Below are positions 17,955 to 26,720 of a DNA stretch of 64,000 nt, in pieces. Source of the stretch: an uncultured Bacteroides sp. (GTDB lineage: Bacteria > Bacteroidota > Bacteroidia > Bacteroidales > Bacteroidaceae); NCBI GenBank assembly GCA_944320295.1, contig CALUGY010000094.1, positions 1 through 64,000 of the forward strand. The letters run 5' to 3'. The notes beneath the pieces were generated by a model that ran no database searches, was not told the origin of the DNA, and saw only the letters and a program-made list of their open reading frames with translations. Positions within the stretch are counted from its first letter, which is position 1. Each line of letters opens with the position of its first letter. The position numbers and the translations under genes are program-made.

Positions 17955-20522
17955 ATGAAAAAACATTTCCTACACATTTTATACGCAAACTTCTGCTTGC
18001 TGCTGTGCCTTTCTTGCTCGAACATAGAAACGGAACGCAATTACAATGAGAAGTATACAGGAATATATACTAACCGCATCGCCTTTCCCATCGGTGGACT
18101 AGGCACGGGCATGTTCTGCATAGAAGGTAGCGGAGCCATCTCGAACATGAACATCAGGCATCGCACAGAAATGCTGAACGAACCCACAATGTTTGCCGGA
18201 TTGTATTTAAAAGATATTGAGAATGGCAGCATCGTACTGGAAGGGCAAGTACCTAACTGGAAAAAATTCGGCCAGCCACAATCAACCAAAGGCTACGGCG
18301 GCACATGGGGACTTCCAAGATTTAAAGAATGTGACTTCGATGCACGCTTTCCTTTTGCATCACTCCACATGAACGACGATGAACTGAAAATAAACGTTGA
18401 CCTGAAAGTATGGAACCCATTCATCCCCACCGATGAAAACAATTCCGGACTTCCCGTTGCCGGCTTTGAATACACGTTTACCAACCAATACGATAAAGAA
18501 ATAGAAGCCATATTTTCATACAATGCACAAAACTTTCTGAATATCCGTAATGGAGGGGCTGCCATAAAATCCATAAAAAATGGCTTTATACTGTCGCAGA
18601 AAGGGACGGAAACACAACCTTTCCATCAAGCGGACTTCGCGATATTCACAGATGAACCAACAACAAAAGTCAACCATTGCTGGTTCAGAGGATGGTCTTT
18701 TGACTCATTTACCATGTGCTGGAACGATATGAGTAGCGGAACAATAAAAGAAAACCCAGCCAATATGCCCGATGCCTCTGGAGCATCCCTATACGTACCT
18801 TTCAGCTTACAACCAGGGGAATCAAAAACCATCCGCTTGTACATGGCTTGGTACGTTCCATATTCACCTGTCCGTGAGGGGTTAGAACCTATCAACGATA
18901 TGGACTTGCCCAACCCTCCAGCCATTGATGAGTATGGAAATCCGAGTACATACATCGATACAACCATCCAACTGACAGACAAATACCGGCCGTGGTATAG
19001 CACCCGCTTCGCGAATGTGGAAGAAGTAACAGACTATTGGGTGAAGAACTACGACATACTGAAAAGAAACACTGAACTGTTTACTAATGCCTTCTATGCC
19101 ATGACCCTTCCGCCAGAAGTAATGGAAGCTGTTGCAGCCAACCTTAGCATATTGAAATCCCCCACTATATTCCGACAATATGATGGGAGAATGTGGAACT
19201 GGGAAGGATGCGGCAATGAATACGGTTCATGCTACGGTTCATGCACGCATGTATGGAACTACGCACAAGCTCTTCCACACCTGTTTCCCAGAATGGAGCG
19301 AACACTAAGAGAAACCGAATTCTTTGTCAGCCAAGCCCCCAACGGACATCAAGCTTTCCGGTCGGCACTTCCCATTCGCCCGATCAGGCACAACTTTCAC
19401 GCAGCTGCCGATGGGCAACTGGGCGGAATCATGAAAGTATATAGGGACTGGCGCATTTACGGCAATGATGAATGGTTGAAACTTATATTCCCTTATGCAC
19501 AAAGTAGTCTTGATTACAGCATTTCCACCTGGGATCCCAAACATAAGGGAGCTATCGAAGAACCCCATCACAACACCTACGACATTGAATTTTGGGGTCC
19601 TAGTGGAATGATAAATAGTTACTATACTGGCGCATTGCAGGCATTAGTGAAAATGGGTACATACTTAGGAAAAGATATGAGCAAATATGAAGCACTCTTA
19701 AACAAGAGCATTGTATATATGGAGAACAAGCTATATGATGGTGAATATTTCATACAAGACATTCGTTGGAAAGAATTGCAAGCCTCCGACCCTACAAAAG
19801 TACAATCGGTAAATGCCAAATATTCGGAAGAAGGCTTGGAATTGTTAAAGCAAGAAGGTCCTAAATATCAGTATGGCAAAGGTTGTTTATCCGATGGCGT
19901 GGTAGGATCGTGGCTTTCACTTGTTTGCGGGTTAGACGAAGTGGTAGACAAACAAAAAATCACCAGCCATCTGTCTGCCGTCTACAAGTATAACCTAAAA
20001 AGAAGCTTAAGAAAGCATGTTAACCCCCAGCGTTCTACTTTTGCCTTGGGCGATGAAGGAGGCTTGTTGTTATGCTCTTGGCCCAAGGGGAGGAAACTAC
20101 AATTACCTTTCGTCTACTCCAATGAAGTATGGACTGGCATCGAATATCAGGTAGCTTCTCACCTAATGTTTGAAGGCGAAGTGGAAAAAGGACTTGACAT
20201 TGTACGCACATGCCGTAACCGCTACGACGGAAGAGTACGTAACCCATTCAATGAATATGAATGCGGCGCTTGGTATGCCCGTGCTATGTCCAGCTATGCC
20301 ATGTTGCAAGCCTTAACCGGCATACGTTACGATGCCGTAGACTCTACTTTACACATCGACTCAAAAATAGGAAACAACTTCACCTCTTTTCTGTCTACCA
20401 ACACCGGATTCGGGAATGTTGGGCTGAAAAATGGCAAACCGTTCATTGAGGTCAAATACGGCAACATCAACATACAAAAATGCATCGTTGCTGGCAAAGA
20501 AGCAGATATCATTAACCAATAA
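17955..20522 (+). CDS. GH116 (GBA2-like) beta-glycosidase lipoprotein
   Basis: Predicted lipoprotein of 855 residues with lipobox LCLSC. An in-frame ATG at 17940 would add five residues; 17955 gives a better signal peptide. The N-domain begins RIAFPIGGLGTGMFCIEG, as in bile acid beta-glucosidase/GBA2 proteins, and the C-terminal alpha-toroid has THVWNYAQALPHLFP and HNTYDIEFWGPSG, typical of GH116. Family members cleave beta-glucosides, beta-xylosides, N-acetylglucosaminides or glucosylceramide. It lies between the sugar porter and SusC, so it probably works at the cell surface or in the periplasm of this locus. Confidence 0.85.
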   Translation: MKKHFLHILYANFCLLLCLSCSNIETERNYNEKYTGIYTNRIAFPIGGLGTGMFCIEGSGAISNMNIRHRTEMLNEPTMFAGLYLKDIENGSIVLEGQVPNWKKFGQPQSTKGYGGTWGLPRFKECDFDARFPFASLHMNDDELKINVDLKVWNPFIPTDENNSGLPVAGFEYTFTNQYDKEIEAIFSYNAQNFLNIRNGGAAIKSIKNGFILSQKGTETQPFHQADFAIFTDEPTTKVNHCWFRGWSFDSFTMCWNDMSSGTIKENPANMPDASGASLYVPFSLQPGESKTIRLYMAWYVPYSPVREGLEPINDMDLPNPPAIDEYGNPSTYIDTTIQLTDKYRPWYSTRFANVEEVTDYWVKNYDILKRNTELFTNAFYAMTLPPEVMEAVAANLSILKSPTIFRQYDGRMWNWEGCGNEYGSCYGSCTHVWNYAQALPHLFPRMERTLRETEFFVSQAPNGHQAFRSALPIRPIRHNFHAAADGQLGGIMKVYRDWRIYGNDEWLKLIFPYAQSSLDYSISTWDPKHKGAIEEPHHNTYDIEFWGPSGMINSYYTGALQALVKMGTYLGKDMSKYEALLNKSIVYMENKLYDGEYFIQDIRWKELQASDPTKVQSVNAKYSEEGLELLKQEGPKYQYGKGCLSDGVVGSWLSLVCGLDEVVDKQKITSHLSAVYKYNLKRSLRKHVNPQRSTFALGDEGGLLLCSWPKGRKLQLPFVYSNEVWTGIEYQVASHLMFEGEVEKGLDIVRTCRNRYDGRVRNPFNEYECGAWYARAMSSYAMLQALTGIRYDAVDSTLHIDSKIGNNFTSFLSTNTGFGNVGLKNGKPFIEVKYGNINIQKCIVAGKEADIINQ

Positions 20523-20613
20523 GAACGAAAGGAGGATTTATGAATACATCATGATATGCAACCGCAACGAAATAAAAAAGCATATAGTTACATAATAATA
20601 ATTAACGAAAGAA

Positions 20614-23600
20614 ATGAAAGCAATAAACATTAAATCTAATAACAGAATATTACATTACTGTTTTGTACTCTTCTCCTTTGCTGTCTTGAACATTGAAAAC
20701 GTACACACAGCAGAAGGTATCCAATCCTCACTTTATGCCGATGCTGAAAAGAAAACAGTAAAAGGAAATGTCATTGATGAATATGGACAGCCCTTGGTAG
20801 GAGTGGCTGTGCAGGTAAAAGGAAGTTCGATAGGAACAGTTACTGATCTGAACGGCGATTTCAGCCTGGATATTCCAACAGACAGTCATACATTAATTTT
20901 TTCATATCTGGGAATGAAAACCCAAGAAGTGCCCGCAAACAAGAAGAACTACAAAATAGTGATGATCGAGGATGCGACACAAATGGACGAAGTTGTAGTA
21001 ATAGGTTATGGTTCTCAATCGCGTGAGAAAATCACAACGTCCATTACCAAACTGGACAAAGAAGCTCTGAAAAACATACCGTACGCAAACGCAGCATCTG
21101 CCTTACAAGGTACAGTATCTGGCGTAAGGGTGCAAAGCATTTCCGGACAGCCTGGAGCAGAACCACGTATCATTATTCGAGGAGGTACATCCATTGACAA
21201 TCCAAACGGGGCTACGCCGCTATACATCATAGACGGCATTATGAGACCTAATATGGTACATATCGCCACGGAAGAAATAGAATCTATCCAAGTACTGAAA
21301 GATGCGGCTGCTACTGCCATTTATGGTGCACAAGGCTCAAACGGTGTAGTCATTATCACAACAAAAAAAGGAAAAGCCGGTAAAGCAAGAATAGAATACA
21401 GGTATAACCTGACTATCTCTGACATCGGGAAAAAATATGAATTTGCCAATGCTGAAGAGTTCCTGACTCTTATGAGAAAAGGTATGATTTCTCCGGCAAA
21501 ATTCGGCAAGGATACGGAGTCAAGACTAACCGGACATTTAGGCTACGGCACCGGCAACGACCTAACAAACAATACTGCATTCTCTACTCAATACTTGACA
21601 GACGAAAATCGCTACAAATTGAATGAAGGGTGGAAAGCCATGCCCGACCCGGTAGATCCGAGCAGAATGTTGCTGTACTCCGATACCAACTTCCAAGATA
21701 AAATATATCGTACAGGCTTCTCTCACAACCACCATATAGACGTTTCCGGTGGAACAGATAAGGCCCTATTTAATATGGGATTAGGCTATATGACCAATGA
21801 AGGAACGGTAATAACCACTTCATACAAGCGATATAATTTCAGCTTAAACGGCTCGTTGCAAGTCCGTGACAATTTGAAAATTTCTGCCAATACAACTTAC
21901 TCCAATTCTTTCACGTACGGATCTCCATTGGCAGCCGATGCTACTTTTTATCGTTCACCGGCAGCTTCTCCTACGACAAAATTCACATTCGAAGACGGTA
22001 GTCTGGCACCCGGTGCCGCTCAATATCTGGGTAACGCCGTTTACCACATGAACAAAGCACAACGTGAATATGATTATCAAAACCTGTCAGTAGGGGTTAA
22101 TGCCGACTGGGAAATTCTGCCCGGACTCAGTTTTAAACCAGCTTTGTCCTTATATGAAGTAAATAGCATGAACTACACGTTTTGGGATGCTTACTGGAAC
22201 GGACCAAGAGACTACATAACCACAAGAAATGCTAACTCCGATACATACAGATGGAGGCAATATCAAGCAGATGCCGTATTCAATTACATAAAGTCTATTA
22301 ATGAGAATCACAATTTAGACATCACAGCTGGATATGCTTATTACTTCCGCAAAGAATCCCGCTTAGCCGCATCAGGAAGAGGAGCATCTACAGACTTAGT
22401 ACCGACCTTAAATGCGTCAAGCGTTCCTGTAAGTGTTAGCAGTTCTATCACGGAACGCGCCATGCAAGGTATTTTTGCACGTATTGGGTACGATTATAAG
22501 GGCAAATATCTTATTTCTGTATCTGCAAGGTATGACGGAGCTTCCAATTTAGGAAAAAACAATAAATGGGGGTTCTTCCCGGGAGTTTCTTTAGGTTGGC
22601 ATGTGGACAAAGAGAAATTCTGGTCGTTCATGCCGAAGGACTTGATGCGCCTAAAATTACGTGCAAGTTATGGTGTAAACGGCAACATCTCAGGATTAGG
22701 CGACTATGCTGCCCAAGGAAGCTATAGCGTAGGATCGAAGTATCTGGGCAATGCTGGCATTGTCATGGGTGCTATGGAAAACCAAGATTTAAGTTGGGAA
22801 GAATCAAGGACATTCGATATCGGTGCAGATGTGTCGTTCTTTAATAACCGGCTGAACTTCATTTTCGACTACTTCAACCGAATAACGGACAATCTGCTGA
22901 CAAACCGCACTTTACCACACTCCACAGGATTCGGTTCTATTTTTACGAATTTGGGACGCCTGCAAAACAGAGGTATAGAATTAGAAGTGAGAGCAAATAT
23001 ATTACCTACATCATCACCCGTACAATGGTCATTAGGAGTAAATGCTTCTAAAGTGAAAAACAAAATTTTAGAACTTCCCGATAACGGAACTGAAAACAAC
23101 CGTATCGGAGGTGAATTTATATGGAATGCACAATTGGGCGAACACACTTGGCAAGGAGGATTGCAAGAAGGCGGACGTATGGGTGATTTGTTTGCCTACA
23201 AGATGTTAGGAGTGTACTCTACGGACGAAGAAGCCCAAGACCCGAATGAACCGATAGACAACATAATTACCGTACCCGATAAAACAAAATACGGAGGTGA
23301 TGTGAAGTGGCAGGATACCGATGGAAACGGAATAATAGATAGCAAAGATCGTGTATATGTAGGAAATATCTATCCCGACTGGACTGGTGGTGTCAATACT
23401 TCCTTATCGTTCAAAGGATTCGACTTGTATTGCCGATTGGACTTCACATTAGGGCATACTATTTACAATTTTGCCAAAGGCTTCATTGACTACAACTGGC
23501 AGGGCGATAACAATATGAGCAAAGACGTTGTAAAATATTCATGGAAAGAGCAAGGCGACCAAGCTTCCATGCCCAGATTCTACTGGCATGGTGACCGCGG

Positions 23601-23862
23601 GCAACAGAATGCTATTCGTGGTAGCTCCATGTATCACGAATCAGGTGACTTCTTAGCCATACGCGAAGTATCCTTAAGCTATACCGTCCCGGCAAATGTG
23701 ATACAGAAAATCCGCTTAAGCGGACTGCGTTTCACAGTCACAGGTAACAACCTGCACTACTTCACCTCATATTCTGGACTCAACCCGGAAGAGGGCGGAC
23801 AGGACAATGGCCGGTACGCAATGCCGAGAAGTATTATCTTTAGTGCAAATATATCTTTTTAA
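20614..23862 (+). CDS. SusC/RagA-type TonB-dependent outer-membrane transporter
   Basis: Glycan importer of 1082 residues. A signal peptide (about 1-33) is followed by a carboxypeptidase-regulatory-like domain (KTVKGNVIDEYGQPLVGVAV, about 48-125), a TonB-box-like DEVVVIGYGSQSR, a plug (with the family motif SNGVVIITTKKG) and a 22-strand barrel ending in the C-terminal phenylalanine NISF. No STN domain precedes the regulatory domain, so control is probably by the AraC protein rather than by an ECF sigma/anti-sigma pair. It works as a complex with the SusD lipoprotein encoded 12 bases downstream. Confidence 0.97.
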   Translation: MKAINIKSNNRILHYCFVLFSFAVLNIENVHTAEGIQSSLYADAEKKTVKGNVIDEYGQPLVGVAVQVKGSSIGTVTDLNGDFSLDIPTDSHTLIFSYLGMKTQEVPANKKNYKIVMIEDATQMDEVVVIGYGSQSREKITTSITKLDKEALKNIPYANAASALQGTVSGVRVQSISGQPGAEPRIIIRGGTSIDNPNGATPLYIIDGIMRPNMVHIATEEIESIQVLKDAAATAIYGAQGSNGVVIITTKKGKAGKARIEYRYNLTISDIGKKYEFANAEEFLTLMRKGMISPAKFGKDTESRLTGHLGYGTGNDLTNNTAFSTQYLTDENRYKLNEGWKAMPDPVDPSRMLLYSDTNFQDKIYRTGFSHNHHIDVSGGTDKALFNMGLGYMTNEGTVITTSYKRYNFSLNGSLQVRDNLKISANTTYSNSFTYGSPLAADATFYRSPAASPTTKFTFEDGSLAPGAAQYLGNAVYHMNKAQREYDYQNLSVGVNADWEILPGLSFKPALSLYEVNSMNYTFWDAYWNGPRDYITTRNANSDTYRWRQYQADAVFNYIKSINENHNLDITAGYAYYFRKESRLAASGRGASTDLVPTLNASSVPVSVSSSITERAMQGIFARIGYDYKGKYLISVSARYDGASNLGKNNKWGFFPGVSLGWHVDKEKFWSFMPKDLMRLKLRASYGVNGNISGLGDYAAQGSYSVGSKYLGNAGIVMGAMENQDLSWEESRTFDIGADVSFFNNRLNFIFDYFNRITDNLLTNRTLPHSTGFGSIFTNLGRLQNRGIELEVRANILPTSSPVQWSLGVNASKVKNKILELPDNGTENNRIGGEFIWNAQLGEHTWQGGLQEGGRMGDLFAYKMLGVYSTDEEAQDPNEPIDNIITVPDKTKYGGDVKWQDTDGNGIIDSKDRVYVGNIYPDWTGGVNTSLSFKGFDLYCRLDFTLGHTIYNFAKGFIDYNWQGDNNMSKDVVKYSWKEQGDQASMPRFYWHGDRGQQNAIRGSSMYHESGDFLAIREVSLSYTVPANVIQKIRLSGLRFTVTGNNLHYFTSYSGLNPEEGGQDNGRYAMPRSIIFSANISF

Positions 23863-23874
23863 CAAACTTCGATC

Positions 23875-25365
23875 ATGAAAACCAAATCATTTTTAAGCAG
23901 TATAATTGCAGCTATTGCAGTATCCATATTGACTGGATGCGAAGCTTTGAACCTTAAACCTATAAGTTTTATAACCAATGAATCTTTCTGGCAAACAGAA
24001 GACGATGTGGAAGGTGCCCTCAGCGGTTTGTATGTCCAACTCAGAGGTGCAGCCGAGCACGACCTATATATATTGGGAGAGGCGCGTAGCGAAATATTGG
24101 GACCCGGTATCGGTGGCTCTGGCGGTTATGACATCTATTATTATAATACATTGACCCAGGCCAATATGCCGATTTCATGGATACGGTATTACCAAATAGT
24201 CAACTCGTGTAACTTAATATTAAAGTATGCACAAAATGTTACTTTCAATAGTGAGGAAAGTAAAAATAGAATACTGGCTCAAGTTTACACAATGAGGGCA
24301 TATATGTATTATGTAATGACACGTACATGGGGAGACTTGATTATCCATACAGATCCAATAGAAAACACGAATTCTGAGGTCCTTTATAAGGAAAGAAGGC
24401 CTTCAAGCGAAGTTTTCGAATTGATAAAGGAAGATATAGAAATGGCCTTATCATTATATCCCGATAATGCCTTGGGAGAGCAAAGAGCCATGTGGTCCAA
24501 ACCTGCGGCTTTAGCATTAAAAGCTGATGTATATCTCTGGAGTGGAAAAAGGATGCAAGGTGGAGAAGAAGACTTTAAGACAGCCTTAGAAGCTTTAAAT
24601 GCAATCGAAACAGACCAATTAGAACTACTACCAAATTTTACAGACGTCTTTTCTTATGACAACAAAGGAAACAATGAAATATTGATGAGCGTAAGATTCC
24701 AGGATTTAGAATCCGGTAGGAACTATTTCCAATACATGTGGATTCATTCAAGTGCTGTACCCGGTGATATTTCACAAGAAGTAAAAGATATCATCTATCC
24801 CATTGGCCCAGGACAATGTATCATCTTGCCATCTGAAGAATATCGCAAACAATACACAAACGACGATACTCGAAAAGCCGGGACTTTCCTCGAAATTTAT
24901 TCCAAAGATGAAGAAACCGGAGAAAACAAATTCTATATGGCTGTCGTATTGAAAGGTAAAGGGCTTGTACGAGATGGTGACCGTTTATTTATGGACGACA
25001 TCATTTTATACCGCTATGCTGACATTTTACTAATGAAGGCAGAAGCTAAGAATGCTCTTGGCCAAGACCCTTCGGCTGAAATCAATGAAGTTAGGAAACG
25101 TGCTTACCAAGAGACCTATGAGAACCATATCTTCACAAATGGCACAATAGAAGAAAATGACGCTGCCATATTGAAAGAAAGACTTCTAGAATTAGCTTTT
25201 GAAGGTAAAAGATGGTGGGATTTAGTACGTTTCGACAAAGCGTTCGACTTAGTTCCTTCTTTGAGAGAGCACAAAGGCGAAGACTATATGACGTTATTCC
25301 CTATTCCTCTATCTACGCTAAGTGTAGAGCCTAAAGTAATTCAAAACCCTGGTTGGGATAAATAA
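23875..25365 (+). CDS. SusD/RagB-type glycan-binding lipoprotein
   Basis: Surface lipoprotein of 496 residues that forms the lid of the SusC channel and binds the glycan. Signal peptide with lipobox LTGC. TPR-like helices are recognisable in YTMRAYMYYVMTRTWGD, a SusD hallmark, and the C-terminal part contains LMKAEAKNALG and ELAFEGKRWWDLVRF, the standard RagB/SusD signatures, ending with NPGWDK. It directly follows SusC. A perfect hairpin lies just beyond its stop codon, before the enzyme genes. Confidence 0.96.
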   Translation: MKTKSFLSSIIAAIAVSILTGCEALNLKPISFITNESFWQTEDDVEGALSGLYVQLRGAAEHDLYILGEARSEILGPGIGGSGGYDIYYYNTLTQANMPISWIRYYQIVNSCNLILKYAQNVTFNSEESKNRILAQVYTMRAYMYYVMTRTWGDLIIHTDPIENTNSEVLYKERRPSSEVFELIKEDIEMALSLYPDNALGEQRAMWSKPAALALKADVYLWSGKRMQGGEEDFKTALEALNAIETDQLELLPNFTDVFSYDNKGNNEILMSVRFQDLESGRNYFQYMWIHSSAVPGDISQEVKDIIYPIGPGQCIILPSEEYRKQYTNDDTRKAGTFLEIYSKDEETGENKFYMAVVLKGKGLVRDGDRLFMDDIILYRYADILLMKAEAKNALGQDPSAEINEVRKRAYQETYENHIFTNGTIEENDAAILKERLLELAFEGKRWWDLVRFDKAFDLVPSLREHKGEDYMTLFPIPLSTLSVEPKVIQNPGWDK

Positions 25366-25382
25366 ACTCACATTTATTGAAT

Positions 25383-25422
25383 ATTTTCCAAGATGTTGTA
25401 ATTTTACAGCATCTTGGAAAAT
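25383..25422 (+). promoter_or_regulatory. Intra-operon hairpin after susD
   Basis: ATTTTCCAAGATG (25383-25395) pairs perfectly with CATCTTGGAAAAT (25410-25422), and inner TGTAA/TTACA extends the stem to almost no loop. No T-run follows. It is placed 17 nt before the next start codon, so it may protect or process the susCD mRNA, or attenuate the downstream enzyme genes. Confidence 0.7.
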
Positions 25423-25438
25423 TAATACACTAAGCGAC

Positions 25439-26626
25439 ATGAAAAAACTCCTTTGCCATATATTTATTTGCTTAAGTTCAATATCAATATTATCTGCACA
25501 AACAGATAACCAGTTGATACCCGGAGTAAAAAAGATAAAGGATGTCACAATATACAAAGACAGTATGTTCTATTCAGCTTTCCCTTCGGTTATTAGACTA
25601 TCAAATGGTGAAATATTAGTAGCATTCAGAAGAGCCCCGAACCGTAAAGTATTCAAAGAAAGCAAAAACAATCATTTAGACCCGAACAGCTATCTGGTGA
25701 CTGTAAGATCTAAAGATGGCGTACATTGGAGCAAACGTCCAGAATTGTTGTACGCCCATCCATTCGGAGGTTCACAAGACCCATGCCTCTTGAAACTGAA
25801 AGACGGCACCATATTGTGTGCCAGTTACCTGTGGAGTTTTATACGTCCAGAGGGATTAGCGAAGCTGCCAAAACCGTTTGTGCAAAACACAGATGCCGTT
25901 TTCTCCGGCGGATATCTACTCCGCTCACATGATGATGGAAAAACATGGAGCGACCTGGTTATTCCATGTAGTGTCCCCTCTGAAATCAACCATAGTGGAC
26001 TGGGAGGTAAACTACCGGCATATAATCGAGGCGCACTTTACGAAGGAAAAGATGGACGTATTTTTTGGGCCGTAGTAGCTTCAGACACAGAATCATTAAA
26101 AAATACATCTGTTCATCTGTTGATATCTGAAGACAAAGGACAAACCTGGCAATATAGTAGCCAAATAGCCCAGGACGATAAAATATCTTTCAACGAAACA
26201 TCCATGTATGAAACTCCTAAAGGGGACCTAGTCGCTTTCATGCGTTCAGAATCATTTAGAGACCAGGCATGTATCGCACGTTCCACAGATGGGGGAAAAA
26301 GCTTCAGCCCATGGCAAAGCATGGGATTCAAAGGACATCCCCTACAAGCCATGAGACTACCCGACAACCGAGTCTTGTTGACATACGGTTATCGGCATGA
26401 ACCTTACGGAATAAGAGGCAGAATACTCAATGCAGAGTGTACCGACTTTACCACAGCGCCCGAAATCATTATAAGAGATGATGCTGCTGATGGAGATGTA
26501 GGATATACCTGGTCGGTACAATTAGATAAAACAAAAGTTTTAGTAGTATACTATATCAACTTTGACAGGAACAAAGGTACAAGACAAATACAAGGCTCTA
26601 TTCTAGAAATTGAACCACAAAAATAA
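25439..26626 (+). CDS. Secreted BNR-repeat, sialidase-fold protein
   Basis: Exported protein of 395 residues (signal peptide to about residue 20, ILSAQ). Asp-box repeats SHDDGKTW, SEDKGQTW and STDGGKSF mark a six-bladed sialidase-like propeller. The family's FRIP position reads AFPS, so the usual first arginine of the sialic-acid triad is missing there, though VAFRRAP, a GDLVAFMRS strand and YGIRGRI supply other arginines, and FNETSMYE supplies an acidic residue. It may be an exo-sialidase relative with another specificity. The position behind susCD supports a role in glycan breakdown. Confidence 0.75.
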   Translation: MKKLLCHIFICLSSISILSAQTDNQLIPGVKKIKDVTIYKDSMFYSAFPSVIRLSNGEILVAFRRAPNRKVFKESKNNHLDPNSYLVTVRSKDGVHWSKRPELLYAHPFGGSQDPCLLKLKDGTILCASYLWSFIRPEGLAKLPKPFVQNTDAVFSGGYLLRSHDDGKTWSDLVIPCSVPSEINHSGLGGKLPAYNRGALYEGKDGRIFWAVVASDTESLKNTSVHLLISEDKGQTWQYSSQIAQDDKISFNETSMYETPKGDLVAFMRSESFRDQACIARSTDGGKSFSPWQSMGFKGHPLQAMRLPDNRVLLTYGYRHEPYGIRGRILNAECTDFTTAPEIIIRDDAADGDVGYTWSVQLDKTKVLVVYYINFDRNKGTRQIQGSILEIEPQK

Positions 26627-26720
26627 CCAAAGGGTCAATATTACATTCGAAGGGGGAAGCTACCTCTAGTCCCAAATATCATGAATACTATAAATAGTCC
26701 ATCTTGAATCATCAAACGAT

